This document shows positions 12,663-24,359 of a DNA stretch of 64,000 nucleotides, in pieces. Under the pieces are notes generated by a model. That model was not told where the DNA came from. It searched no databases and saw only the letters and a program-made list of their open reading frames with translations. This DNA is from Leptodactylus fallax. Lineage: Eukaryota; Chordata; Amphibia; Anura; Leptodactylidae. Position 1 is the stretch's first letter, and each line of letters opens with the position of its first letter. Both the position numbers and the translations under genes were made by a program. The stretch spans positions 744,001 to 808,000 of the forward strand of contig CAMRHE010000205.1 of NCBI GenBank assembly GCA_947044405.1, in the 5' to 3' direction.

Positions 12663-14185
12663 CACTGTATGCTGCTGATGATTAAGAGTTATTATGCTAC
12701 TACACCCCATGTACAATAAATACATACCACCAATAGTATATCCATAAACATCCCCACATACAATACATATACCACCATATACAATGTAACACTTTGCAAA
12801 CTATGCTACATATACAGTATATAAAAATATAAAAAAAAAAAAAAAAAAAAAAAACATAAAATGTATACAACACACAGGGCCGGCTCCAGGTTTGTGTGGG
12901 CCCTTGGGTGACAGAACCTCAGTGAACCCTTTGTGTTTATAATTATATATATTATAGAAATGTACAAACACAGACACACATAGAAGACAGAGCATATACT
13001 TGGAGCCGATTACACTGATCAGCCTGTGCGGACACTTTTAGTTTAGTTGGGGGGGGGGGGGGAGTAGGGGGAGACAAAGTAAGGCAGTCAACACCCAGCA
13101 GCGGAGTGGACCCCCCAGGAGCTTGGGGCCTCGGCACTTGCCCGGGTTTACAGTATGCTGATTCCAAGCCCTAACACACACCAAACATCCACTAGCATAT
13201 AGTCACATTAGCCCTTCTTCAAGATGTTTTATTCACATACACTGACATGGCCCAAATCTCAGTATGATCCATCAAGCCCTGTGCTGCTCTGTTCTTCAGT
13301 GAGTAGGCCCATTCCTACATAGATTCCGGGTCTTCTCAACTCCTGTGCTGCCTGCACCAACCCCTTATTCCTGCTATTTCAGACATTACGGTGTAGGGAA
13401 ATGAAGATATCTGGTAACTGTGTAGGGTAAGCAGAGCACGCATCCACTTAGATATAGTGTGTGCTTTTGACCATTATGTTTTTATAGAAGAGAGCCTGAA
13501 TCTGCAGTATCTTACCACTGCTCGGCCAGTATTCACATCACATTGCTGCTCACCACATCCTTTGTAGCTTCTTTCAGTTCCCAATAGATTCTACTGCTTC
13601 TATCTCTTATTCTTCCATGCCAGCACACCAGCTCCAAAGTGCTGCAGCAGAGAACAGGATATTCTTAGTGACTGCAGTCTCCTCAGTCATAGACAGGTAT
13701 GCACAGGGAACCTATAGCTGCAGTGAAATCCTGAAGTAAAAATTTCTCCTGACCAGAGATTTGCAGTATTATGCGTGGCACAGGCCATGGATCTAAATGC
13801 CTAGCAACGCACATGCTGCTGAGCAATCTGCAACCCACACTGACATTGCAGAAAATGGATCACTCAGTGCAAGGAGAAATGGAGACTACAGGCCCGTTTT
13901 CTTGCTTAAGGATTCATCAAGTGAAATATATAGTATGGGGTCGAGACACCCTGACTGTAGCAGGGTCGTTTTGAACACATGGCTGGGCCCAGTACAAAGG
14001 TTTCATAAGTGGGCCCCCCACCACTTAAGCACACATACCAACTTTAGAGTATGGAAAGAGCAGTAAATTTGTCAATTTTTTTTGTGCATTAAGCCATACC
14101 CTTAACCTTGTCTGTGCCTCCTTTGCCCAATTTTACCCAGTCCCTTTGTGCTACCACACAGCAATAATATGTAACATAGTGATGA
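12663..14185. other. No gene; homopolymers and unassigned repeat text
   Basis: An A run at 12828-12854, a G run near 13048-13062, and GGGCCGGCTCCAGG at 12879, which resembles the end of a frog repeat, though no matching right end was found. Open frames here are short and featureless. Confidence 0.4.
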
Positions 14186-14290
14186 TGCCTCCTTAGTTAC
14201 CCCCCACACAGTACAATGCTCCACAGTATAATTCTCCCCTAGTGGCCTTCACACAGTATAATACCCCCTTAGTGGCCCACCACACTGAAG
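14186..14290. repeat. Short imperfect tandem repeat
   Basis: Three to four diverged units of about 30 bp built on CACAGTATAAT and CCCTAGTGGCC. Confidence 0.5.
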
Positions 14291-14786
14291 TCATCTGAAT
14301 TAAAAATTAAAACAAAATACTCACCTACTCCCTTGTCCCACAGAGGTGTCTGCAGCTCTCCTCCGACTAGGGCTGCCACTTTTTCAAACCAAATTCCTAC
14401 AAACATAAAGTAACACAGACCTTATAGGCAATCTAGCTTTTTAAAACTAAAAATCTAGAAGATGCTTATGGGCAAATAAAAACATACATTTTATATCCCG
14501 CAGTTCTCCATGGTCTCACAGTGACATTGCATTACCAGGGTAATGAACACAATGATATTGCAGTACTGGCATTGTAATCCCCATTTTGGTCTAGGGGAAG
14601 AGCTGCAAACACTTCAAGGGCCTTGCCTCTTATGTCTGGTGTCAAGTCTGAGCCCATTGCTCCCTGGGTAGCTGATACTGTCGGCAACTCCATTCAAACC
14701 CTCTTAAGAAAGTGTTCAGATCCCCATCTTTGTCCATCACAGGAAAATGCTTCGGACAGGGATTAAATGTTGTTGCCTCCCTGGAC

Positions 14787-15113
14787 TCATGATACACAAA
14801 AGTCCTCTCCACTTTGCACACTCACGTCGCTGGTCTCCTCCAGGTCAGACCTTTCTGAGGTAAGATCCTCTGCTTGATCCCCTTGTGCTAGATAGGAACC
14901 TGGCTTTGCCTCCACACATCGTCGACGTTGGGCATCATCTTTCACCAAGGTTTGGATCAGCATGTCCTTTGTCTTATCAGTCCCATCAAGGCCTCTCTGC
15001 TCACACAAACACATCAGAGTGGCTTGGTCATTCTTCTTGTAAGTCACTACCATCTTTGTTGCTTGAAAAATTGTTTGCCAACCTTGGATCTTGTTCCGAT
15101 AACATGGCGACAC
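14787..15113 (-). pseudogene. Possible retroelement ORF fragment with SAP-like motif
   Basis: A 108-codon frame on the - strand reads KIQGWQTIFQATKM, then LMCLCEQRGLDGTDKTKDM and LIQTLVKDD, ending in an acidic, serine-rich tail. The hydrophobic spacing resembles a SAP-type helix-turn-helix, which occurs at the N-terminus of some frog retroelement gag or ORF1 proteins. No initiator context, partner ORF or terminal repeat is visible. It could also be a chance frame, so the identity is tentative. Confidence 0.3.
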
Positions 15114-15371
15114 CCATGCACAGGCATGAAAATGGTGCCTCGGTTAGGTTTCACCAAGGCATCAGAAGGGGTTAATGCCAATAATTAGTGCGTACACTGA
15201 TCGCAGGCATTTCCGACGGGTCTCCGCTGTATAATATAACAGAGACCCAAGACGTATAGCGGCCACTCAGCTTCTGAACAGCCCCCAAATTTAAAGACCC
15301 AACATTGTCTGTTTGTCCATAATAGTATGGCAGGTGTTTGAAAAGTGTTAAGTGATAAAAACTTTCATGTA

Positions 15372-16984
15372 CAGTACATACCAAAAGTTTGGACACACCT
15401 TCTTATTCCAAGAGTTTTCTGTATTTTCATGACTATAAAAATTGTAGATTCACACTGAAGGCATCAAAACTATGAAATTATATACTTAACAAAAAAGTGT
15501 GAAACAACTGAAAATATGTCTTATATTCTAGGTTCTTCAAAGTAGCCACCTTTTGCATTGATTACTGCTTTGCACACTCTTGGCATTCTCTTGATGAGCT
15601 TCAAGAGGTAGTCACCTGAAATGGTTTTCACTTCACAGGTGTGCCCTGTCAGGTTTAATAAGTGGGATTTCTTGCCTTATAAATGGGGTTGGGACCATCA
15701 GTTGTGTTGTTCAGAAGTCAGGTGGATACACAGCTGATAGTCCTACTGAATGGAGTGTTAGAATTTGTATTATGGCAAGAAAAAAGCAGCTAAGTAAAGA
15801 GAACCGAGTGGCCATCATTACTTTAAGTAATGAAGATCAGTCAGTCCGAAAAATTGGGAAAATTTTGAAAGTGTCCCCAAGTGCAGTGGCCAAAACCATC
15901 AAGCGCTACAAAGAAACTGGCTCACATGAGGACCGCCCCAGGAAAGGAAGACCAAGAGTGACCTCTGCTGCGGAGGATAAGTTCATCTGAGTCACCAGCC
16001 TCGGAAATCGCAGGTTAACAGCAGCTCAGATTAGAGACCAGGTCAATGCCACACAGAGTTCTAGCAGCAGACACATCTCTACAACTGTTAAGAGGAGACT
16101 GTGTGCAGCAGGCCTTCATGGTAAAATAGCTGCTAGGAAACCACTGCTAAGGACAGGCAACAAGCACAAGAGACTTGTTTGGGCTAAAGAACACAAGGAA
16201 TGGACATTAGACCTGTGGAAATCTGTGCTTTGGTCTGATGAGTCCAAATTTGAGATCTTTGGTTCCAACCACCGTGTCTTTGTGCGACGCAGAAAAGGTG
16301 AACGAATGGACTCTACATGCCTGGTTCCCACCGTGAAGCATGGAGGAGGAGGTGTGATGGTGTGGGGGTGCTTTGCTGGTGACACTGTTGGGGATTTATT
16401 CAAAATTGAAGGAATACTGAACCAGCATGGTTACCACAGCATCTTGCAGCGGCATGCTATTCCATCCGGTTTGCGTTTAGTTGGACCATCATTTATTTTT
16501 CAACAGGACAATGACCCCAAACACACCTCCACACTGTGTAAGAGCTATTTGACCAAGAAGGAGAGTGATGGGGTGCTACGCCAGATGACCTGGCCTCCAC
16601 AGTCACCAGACCTGAACCCAATCGAGATGGTTTGGGGTGAGCTGGACCGCAGAGTGAAGGCAAAAGGGCCAACAAGTGCTAAGCATCTCTGGGAACTCCT
16701 TCAAGACTGTTGGAAGACCATTTCAGGTGACTACCTCTTGAAGCTCATCAAGAGAATGCCAAGAGTGTGCAAAGCAGTAATCAAAGCAAAAGGTGGCTGC
16801 TTTGAAGAACCTAGAATATAAGACATATTTTCAGTTGTTTCACACTTTTTTGTTAAGTATATAATTCCGCATGTGTTAATTCATAGTTTTGATGCCTTCA
16901 GTGTGAATCTACAATTTTTATAGTCATGAAAATACAGAAAACTCTTGGGATGAGAAGGTGTGTCCAAACTTTTGGTCTGTACTG
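15372..16984 (+). mobile_element. Full-length Tc1/mariner element, DD38E spacing
   Basis: The termini read CAGTACATACCAAAAGTTTG and, inverted, CAGTACAGACCAAAAGTTTG. They are flanked by TA at 15370-15371 and 16985-16986. The inverted repeats are long: CATGACTATAAAAATTGTAG recurs inverted near 16917. At 1,613 bp the copy is complete. It carries one transposase frame on the + strand interrupted by a single stop. The end sequence belongs to a Tc1 group widespread in fish and amphibians. Confidence 0.92.
15772..16821 (+). pseudogene. Tc1-type transposase with one in-frame stop
   Basis: From MARKKQLSKENRV to GCFEEPRI and TAA there are 349 positions in one frame, interrupted only by TGA at 15988-15990 (after EDKFI). 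This is consistent with a CGA to TGA transition. The DNA-binding region has a GRPR hook (RKGRPRVTS). Catalytic motifs are LWSDESKFEIFG (first Asp), FQQDNDPKH (second Asp) and SPDLNPIEMVW (Glu). The second Asp and Glu are separated by 38 residues, not the Tc1-typical 34. That spacing matches the DD38E group described as Intruder. Apart from the stop, no frameshift or deletion was found. Confidence 0.9.
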
Positions 16985-17581
16985 TATAATATACTACAAT
17001 GATAAATGTGAGGCTCTTAGTGCACAGTTTGGTAAATTGTGTGAGCCCATCTGCCACTTCAAGGTGACCTCATTCAGATGGGTCCCTACACGAAGACTTT
17101 ACTTATATAATAGCTGCTGTACTCACACTATAGACAAGACCCTGAGATCAAGTTCTTAGAGACTGCACTGCGACAGTGAGTATATAAGAAGTTTGGCTCC
17201 TGCCATCTGTATCTATATATACACACAGTACATACCTTACATACAAGTGGATACTACACACACACATACATAAAGTACACACATATACAGATCTAGCAGG
17301 ATTAAGAATCACCAGTGGATTGTTCTAGCATTATCCACCTGCAATATATTGCGCTGCCAGGCAATTCATTTGAAGTGCTGGGCGGTTCCTGTGTGCATTT
17401 GCAATGCAAGCCTGCCCGGCAATTTGTATGAATTTCAGGGCAGCGTCTGCCCACTCCTACCCACACTGCTGCTTCCAACAATGAAAAAGAAAATTGGTAG
17501 CATTACTTGTAGGTCTTTTAAATTTGGCACTAGCATACAGACCCATCCCACGGCTGCTGCAGTCTTCTGCCATTTAAGAGC
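16985..17581. other. No gene seen
   Basis: Low-complexity ACACAC/ATAT text around 17215-17290 and short featureless frames. Confidence 0.5.
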
Positions 17582-17775
17582 CGTATTGTAACGTCTCTGC
17601 CTGTCCGGGTCTCGGTGCCACCCTCCGCTCGCACGCTGTGGCGAAGGAGGCGTGTTCGGTTTGATTCCTTGCGTAGGTTTCTTGTTGCTCAGTCTGAACA
17701 TGGTGCTAGACAAAGTAATGGATTTCCAGCCACACCCGTGTTCTGAGCATTTCTCTCTGGACTGCATAGAGTTAA

Positions 17776-19024
17776 CCCCTTAATGACCCGGCCATTTTTT
17801 GTTTTTGCATTTTCGTTTTTCCCTCCCCACATTCCAAGAGCCATAACTTTTTCATTTTTCAGTTCACAGAGTCACATGATGGCTTATTGTTTGCGAAACA
17901 AATTGTACTTTGTAATGTCACTATTCAATATGCTGTGCAATGTACTGGGAAGCTGGAAAAAAATTCAGAATGAGGTGCAATTGGAGAAAAACTGCATTTG
18001 CGCCAAATTCATATGGGTTTAATTTTTACACCATTCAATGTTACCTGTATTCTGCGGGTCAGTACGAACACGGCGATACCAAATTTATATAGTATTTGTA
18101 ATGTTTTGATACCTTTTAAAAAATTGAAAACTTTGCTAAATAGAAAAAAAAATTTGCGTCGCCATATTGTGTCACCTGTAACTTTTTCATATTTACATGT
18201 ATGGAGCTGAGTAAGGCGTCTTTTTATGTGGGACAACATGACGTTTTTATTGATACCACTTGGGGAAAGATCTGATGGTTTGATCACTTTTTATTCAATT
18301 TTTTATAGGAGACAAAGTGTTGAAAAAAACGCTATTTGTCCATTTTGATTTTTTTCCCCGCTACGCCGTTCACCGTATGGGATAAATATTTTAATATTTT
18401 AATAGTTCGGGCATTTTGGAGCGCGGGGATATCTAAAGTGTTTATGCTTACTTTTGTTTATTTACTTTTATATCTGATCTAGGGAAAGGGGGGGTGATTT
18501 GAACTTTTGTGTTTTTTTTTATTTTTTCATAGTTTTAAAAACTTTTTTTTTTATACTTTTACTTGTATGATCAGACTCCCTAGGGACCTTGAAACCTAGG
18601 GAGTCTGATCGATCATACTATTCACTGCGATACTACTGTATCGCAGTGAATAGCAAAATGCCTTCACTGCTATTAGACGATGCCTCTGGCATCGTGTAAT
18701 AGCTATACTGTAATGACAGGCCTGGGAGCCTTCAATAGGCTCCCGGCTGTCATGGCAACCAAGCGCCGCCCTCCGATGACGTTCTGGAGGGCGGCGATGA
18801 GGTAAAATGGCGGCGCCCTTGGCGGCTCTGCAATTTAGACGCCGCGGTCGCGTTTGACCGCGGCATCTAAAGGGTTAACAGCCGATCGCTGCTGTTAGCT
18901 GCGGGTCCTGGCTGTATTATACAGCCGGCACCCGCAGTGTATGGAGAGCGCTCAGCTCCTGAGCGCTCTCCATACATCGTCATGCGACTCAGGACGTACT
19001 ATTACGCCCTGGGTCGTTAAGGGG
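17776..19024. mobile_element. Large piggyBac-type MITE nested in the left LTR
   Basis: Its ends are CCCCTTAATGACCC and, inverted, CCCCTTAACGACCC. It sits between TTAA copies at 17772-17775 and 19025-19028. The right LTR has a single TTAA at the matching place, so the empty site is visible in the same window. TTAA duplication is diagnostic of piggyBac. The left half is AT-rich, and the right half is a train of GC-rich hairpins. No transposase. Confidence 0.9.
18569..18974. repeat. Train of eight consecutive hairpins in the MITE
   Basis: Perfect or near-perfect inverted repeats follow each other at 18569-18610, 18618-18653, 18669-18703, 18715-18751, 18765-18795, 18834-18871, 18899-18936 and 18940-18974. 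Examples are CTATTCACTGCGATA with its complement, and GGAGAGCGCTCAG with its complement. Loops are mostly short (3-10 nt). Confidence 0.85.
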
Positions 19025-19545
19025 TTAATCTCTTCCTGGCCTGTGTGATTGACAGCCTGTGTACCTATCAGGTCTGGGGCTGGGCCCAGACTATCTATAT
19101 ACAGGATGTCACTTTCTCAACAAGTCACCGGTTATTGCACTGTCTTTGCCTGCTCTCCTTGTTATATCCCTTGCTACTTTATTACCTGATTCTCTGACCC
19201 TTTGGCTTGCCTTTTGACTATTCTCTTGGATTTTGATTCTGTACTGCATTGCTTGTTTGTTACCGACCCCTTGGCTTGCTCACTTTGTTCTGTGTTTGTT
19301 TTGTCTTGTCCTGTTCTGTGTGTCACTTACCCAGTATAGGGCTCGTCTTCTAGTTGTCCTTTTACCGTTTAGGGTAACTGAGGCAATAGGAAGGGAAAGT
19401 GGCTGGGGTGAGATTAGGGCTCATTTTTCTCTGTCCTTCCTCCCAGACCGCTGCAGTAGTGTAAGGTATTGCTACATCTGGTAAGACCCTTACCCTTACA
19501 GAATAACCGGCCCATACATTCTGCCATTGCTTCCCATAGGTCAGC

Positions 19546-20589
19546 ATGGATCCTATTCAGGTCCTTGCGGCCAAGTTGGAAGGTTTGGCAAGCCTGGCAG
19601 CTGAGCTTGCTAAACAGGTGCAGACCCTTACTGATGCTGCTGCAGCATCTCCGGTTGTTTCTGCCCCTTTCAGGGTTAAGATGTTACTCCCGGATCATTT
19701 TTCAGGAGATCGTGAAAAATTTGAGACTTTCCGGGAGTCCTGTCGCCTGTATTTTCGGATTAATCCCCATGCATCCCAGGCCCAAATGGTTGGAGTAGTT
19801 ATATCCCTCCTACAGGGGGATCCACAAGCTTGGGCCCTTAAACTCCTTCCAGGGGCGGAGGAGTGGATTAACTTTGAAAAATTTTTCTTGTCCCTGGGGT
19901 CTATATATGCTGAGCCAGACCACATTGGACTTGCAGAATCGCAACTCCTCACAATGTGGCAGGGCAAACGCTCTGCAGAGGAGTACTGCTCAGAATTTCG
20001 CAAGTGCAGTGTAACTGTAGGTTGGTGTGAGTCAGCTCTAAAGGCCCACTTTAAACAAGGCCTATGTGACCGTGTTAAGGAGGTCTGGGTTGGTCATCCA
20101 GATCCCCCTACTCTTAAGCAGGCTATGACTTTGGCTGTCCGTATTGACCATAGGATCCGGGAAAATGTTAAAGAGAGAATAGGGTCTGCTTCTTCCAAGT
20201 TTTCTGTCTCTCCCTCACTCTCTCCTGAGAAACCTGTTATTTCTCCCATGACTCCTGGTGAGGAACCCATGCAACAGGGAGTTATGGACGCCAAGATGTG
20301 ACGAGAGCATCGTCTCAGGAACAACCTCTGCCTGTACTGTGGTGCTTCCGGTTATTTCATCCGTGACTTCTCGACCAGACCTCACAGACCAGCAGAAAAG
20401 CTTCAGTGCCTGAGTGGTAATCAGAAGAACCACTCGGGCAACCAGGTATTTGCTGATATGACTGCTCTGCACACTTTAAATTGTGTTACTGAGGAGACTG
20501 TCTCGGCTGCTAAAGGTGGGAAACACCAGGTGAATAAAAAAATGTTTGCCTGGCCCACCAGTGTCTGTGGTTGTGTAAAAAGACCCTGA
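19546..20589 (+). pseudogene. Retrotransposon gag, interrupted by a stop before the zinc knuckle
   Basis: MDPIQVLAAKLEGLASLAAE starts a 251-residue frame with the capsid-type segment FSGDREKFETFRESCRLYF, SLGSIYAEPD and KQGLCDRVKEVW, typical of Ty3/gypsy gag (the family from which PEG10/RTL genes arose). TGA at 20299-20301 ends it. The same frame then continues for 95 codons with a zinc-knuckle remnant, CLYCGASGYFIRDF, in which the His and last Cys positions are changed. Gag would coat the RNA and package it in cytoplasmic particles. With stop and knuckle lost, this copy is unlikely to be functional. There is no frameshift into pol; the coding trace ends at 20589. Confidence 0.8.
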
Positions 20590-20655
20590 ATTGAAGGCAG
20601 AAAAAATACTGGGTCCTACTAAAACTGGTTTATCTGGTGAGGGTCCGGTGGCCCC

Positions 20656-20671
20656 TCTTAAAGGGGGGGGG
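20656..20671 (+). other. Polypurine tract
   Basis: AAAGGGGGGGGG just before the right LTR, the expected plus-strand primer site of an LTR retrotransposon. Confidence 0.75.
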
Positions 20672-20674
20672 TAC

Positions 20675-21326
20675 TGTAACGTCTCTGCCTGTCCGGGTCT
20701 CGGCGCCACCCTCCGCTCGCATGCTGTGGCGAACGAGGCGTGTTCGGTTTGATTCCTTGCGTAGGTTTCTTGTTGCTCAGTCTGAACATGGTCCTAGACA
20801 AAGTAATGGATTTCCGGCCACACCCGTGTTCTGAGCATTTCTCTCTGGACTGCATAGAGTTAATCTCTTCCTGGCCTGTGTGATTGACAGCCTGTGTACC
20901 TATCAGGTCTGGGGCTGGGCCCAGACTTTCTATATACAGGATGTCACTTTCTCAGCAAGTCGCCGGTTATTGCACTGTCTTTGCCTGCTGTCCTAGTTAT
21001 ATCCCTTGCTACTTTGTTACCTGATTCTCTGACCCTTTGGCTTGCCTTTTGACTATTCTCTTGGATTTTGATTCTGTACTGCATTGCTTGTTTGTTACCG
21101 ACCCCTTGGCTTGCTCACTTTGCTTCTGTGTTTGTTTTGTCTTGTCCTGTTCTGTGTGTCACCCAGTATAGGGCTTGTCTTCTAGTTGTCCTTTTACCGT
21201 TTAGGGTAACTGAGGCAATAGGAAGGGAAAGTGGCTGGGGTGAGATTAGGGCTCACTTGTCTCTGTCCTTCCTCCCAGATCGCTGCAGTAGTGTAAGGTA
21301 TTGCTACATCTGGCAAGACCCTTACA
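20675..21326 (+). repeat. Right LTR, 652 bp
   Basis: It starts TGTAACGTCTC and ends CCCTTACA (TG...CA). The site corresponding to the MITE in the left LTR is intact (GAGTTAATCTC). It is followed by the CGTAT target duplication. Confidence 0.92.
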
Positions 21327-21331
21327 CGTAT

Positions 21332-23410
21332 CAAGCTTCACCACTGACTGGCTGGGGTTTGCCAGTCGGAATGGCGCTACAACCTTTTAGTGTTGTGTGC
21401 ACATTGCCACAATTTATGCACTGGACTTGATTTTTCATAATCAACACCTACACTAATCATCTTTGCTTACCCAGACATTGCAATTTCTCTATAACACAAT
21501 TACAACACAACAATTACAGTAATTCTTAGACCAATACCACTTCTTACACCAAGTGTAGGAAAATGTTTGTTTTTTAAAAAAAGACAAAAAACAAAACAAG
21601 TTAACTCAAAGATACTCAAAAATGACTATAATCACACCAGAATGTAATAAAATAAGTGTTTAATAAATGAAAAGATATAATACTTAGCTGTGGTCACAAA
21701 TGATGCAATAATTCACTCGATGGGGAGCCCCTTTGTTATCATGCACTGATATACACACATCGTTCAATGACTTCCAGAGGTGCATGGCATCTATTTCATG
21801 ATCCATACTGAGACTACCAAACAATAGCCCCTACAGTTTTCATAGTATCTTTGGGGGAGGGGGAGGGGCTGAGTGGTTAGCTTATAACATGACCATTTAT
21901 GGTACAGGAATTTGAAGAAATGCTTATCTACTGATCAGTACAGAATAATATACAGAAATACAGAATAGTATACAGAACTACAGAGTAATCAGTAACATAA
22001 ATTATCCTATAGATGTGCAACAATAAATACATATAGACTGATCAGTAAGACATTAACCCTGTCATATTACATCAATAAGACTCTGATTTTGTTGAAAAAA
22101 CATGTCCTATTACACCCTGCCATTGCTGCACCCCCACAGGGCCCTGCGGTTTCATCCCTGTACTATGAATTGTATAATTTGTACTTTGTTAGTGTAAAAA
22201 GTTTGTGAACCCCACTGAAGACGTACAACATGATGGGTTGATGTTCATGCTACATGGCACGATGATTATCAGGGCATCCAGATACAAATATAATAAAATT
22301 AACCTAAATTTCTGCATTTGGATAAACTACTGCATCGTGATATCTTTTCTGAGAAGAAAAGATCTTAACCTCGTTTTTGTCAATAGAGACTGTAGCACCC
22401 AGGAGTTTAAAATGGAGCAGTCAACGCTCTTGACTGTTTTAGTAACTATTTGTCTTACCATAAAATAAAAATGTGTTTCCGATAACTCAGCATTGTGTTT
22501 TTTCTTTCTTTCACCTACAAATTTATGAATAAATTGACAAATGGGTGCAAACACTCCCAATGCCAAAGCAATTTCATGGGGCCCAAGAGATCAAGGAGGC
22601 CTGCCACTGATCACATACTGACCTCTAGTCACACTAAGAGGGCAGTATACTGTGTGGGGACAACAAAGAGGGTGTATACTGTTTTTGAGGACCCTAAGGG
22701 GGCAGTATTAGAGAAGACCCCAGACATAACTTTGCTTGGGGTCCCAGAAATGCCAAATCTGTTCTTAGGTGTTACACTGGAATAGGCATGACATAATTTA
22801 CCAGCAAAACCAAAAGAGTGTTGAAAGATCCTTGTCCAAATATCCTTGTTTGGGATGGCATTCACACAGGCAGTAAAGATGCTGCTGAGAAAGGACAGAG
22901 GAAACTAAGCATAGAGTCCTGGACTCAAACCATCAATAAATGTTTGAAATCCCTTATTGGGGCGTTCGTAAGTCTTTTGGGGTTATTATGTTATAATATT
23001 CTAATGTCAGTGTGTGGAAGAACACACTTCCAACTTTTAACACTCAGTTTATTCGTAAATTTCTAGGAGGAATAGCATAAGAGTGACACAATGTAGAGCC
23101 AAAGAAAAGAAGTTCCAGAATTGTTTATTTACAGTGAATAAAGATGTGCCGGGAGAACCAACAGGTCCGCTTAAAAGAAATGGAGGATGCTCCAGGACAC
23201 ATGGTGTAACTGTATTATTAATATTATAGGTAAATCATCATAAAGTAAGAACAATTAAGAGTTCCAACAATATTACTGATATTTTTATCCACAATAACAT
23301 GTTCATTGAATAAAAACAATACAAAATATACATATTTGATATCAAGATAATCATACAATCAATGTAACATGAAATTTGTATGATGCAGTAAATGTCATAG
23401 AAAACAAGGT
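21332..23410. other. No gene recognised
   Basis: AT-rich DNA with short frames lacking domains. No terminal repeats or splice-consistent exons were found. Confidence 0.5.
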
Positions 23411-23414
23411 GAGT

Positions 23415-24352
23415 ATATGCATTTCAATAATGAAGTTACAGTTGTTATTGTCTGTATAAACAAAAGTTATACAGTTTTCCAATATAGGTTCTGTATCAAT
23501 TCCTCACAATTTCTAGATCTCTGCTTACATCCAGTGAATAAAAATGACTCCATGGTCATGTGATATACAGTACAGTCCATGGTCATGTGATGGACACAGC
23601 AGTGCTTGGCTCATTACAAGACAGATGTCACTGTGCTATGACTTGTGGGGGAAGTAGCTTGGTAGCAGCACAGGTACAGACCCAAACAGTCAGAGACAGG
23701 GACACAAAGCTCTGGTGCAACAGGTTTATTAAAAAAATGGCAAAAATAAATAAACTTTACGTCAGGTAAAACAGGCACAATAAACACAGCCTTAACTTTA
23801 GGCAAATACGAAAACAAAATCCTGCTCGTCTGAGCCTCTAACTGAATAGAAATAATACTATCTATACATGTGGCTTGCTCCAGCCACATGAACAAAACAA
23901 AACGGCAAACGTCTCACCAGACTCTCAGCTCCAGACAGACCCAGGCGCCTCCACTCTCTTCCAGGGTTTGCCCTGAAGTGCAGGCTCTGTAGGCTTTTAT
24001 GGACCAGTAATGAGGCCTAGGACTTACACCTGGGCTGAGGCCTACTCAAAACCCGCCCTGGACCAGACATATGTTAAAAACCGGGGGCTAATATAGCGAG
24101 ACTCCAGTACTCTGCCAGTCACCTTCTCACAGACTAATGAACTGTGCACCAGTGTGTCCATCACATGACCATGGACTGTCTATCACATGACCATGGATTA
24201 TTCACTGGAGGTAAATAAAGAATGACAGCAAGCAGAGATCTAGAAAACCGTGAGGAATTGATATATATTGCCTGATATGTATTGGAAAAGTTCATAACTT
24301 TTCATTATACAAACAATAACATTTATTTCATTTATTTGCTGAAACTGGACAA
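23415..24352. repeat. Long-inverted-repeat MITE with an inserted core
   Basis: Arms of about 220 bp (23415-23630 and 24120-24350) are inverted copies. They share TCAATTCCTCAC, CTAGATCTCTGCTT, CAGTGAATAA and TCCATGGTCATGTGATGGAC. The right end is GGACAACCCCTTTAAA, the left end is truncated. The core 23635-24115 is unrelated and may itself be an insertion. In it, CAACAGGTTTATTAAAAAAA reads as a reversed polyadenylation region. Confidence 0.75.
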
Positions 24353-24359
24353 CCCCTTT

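Larger units (their letters stand above)
17587..19500 (+). repeat. Left LTR, expanded by a nested MITE
   Basis: It aligns with the right LTR from TGTAACGTCTC to TTACA apart from the insertion 17776-19024 and its duplicated TTAA. A 6-bp repetition (CCCTTACCCTTACA) lies at its 3' end. Confidence 0.9.
17587..21326 (+). mobile_element. Gag-only Ty3/gypsy-type LTR retrotransposon
   Basis: Two direct LTRs (TGTAACGTCTC to CCCTTACA) bracket 1,174 bp containing only a gag frame. The element is flanked by a perfect 5-bp duplication CGTAT (17582-17586 and 21327-21331). The order is left LTR (with a nested MITE), leader, gag with degenerate zinc knuckle, polypurine tract, right LTR. No protease, reverse transcriptase, RNase H or integrase is present, so this is a non-autonomous copy. 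The LTRs differ by about 20 substitutions by eye, about 3% of 652 bp, so the insertion is not very recent. Confidence 0.9.

Noticed and set aside
16493..16675. Antisense frames over the Tc1 transposases here and at 45303-45536
   Set aside because: They are shadows of the real transposase strand.
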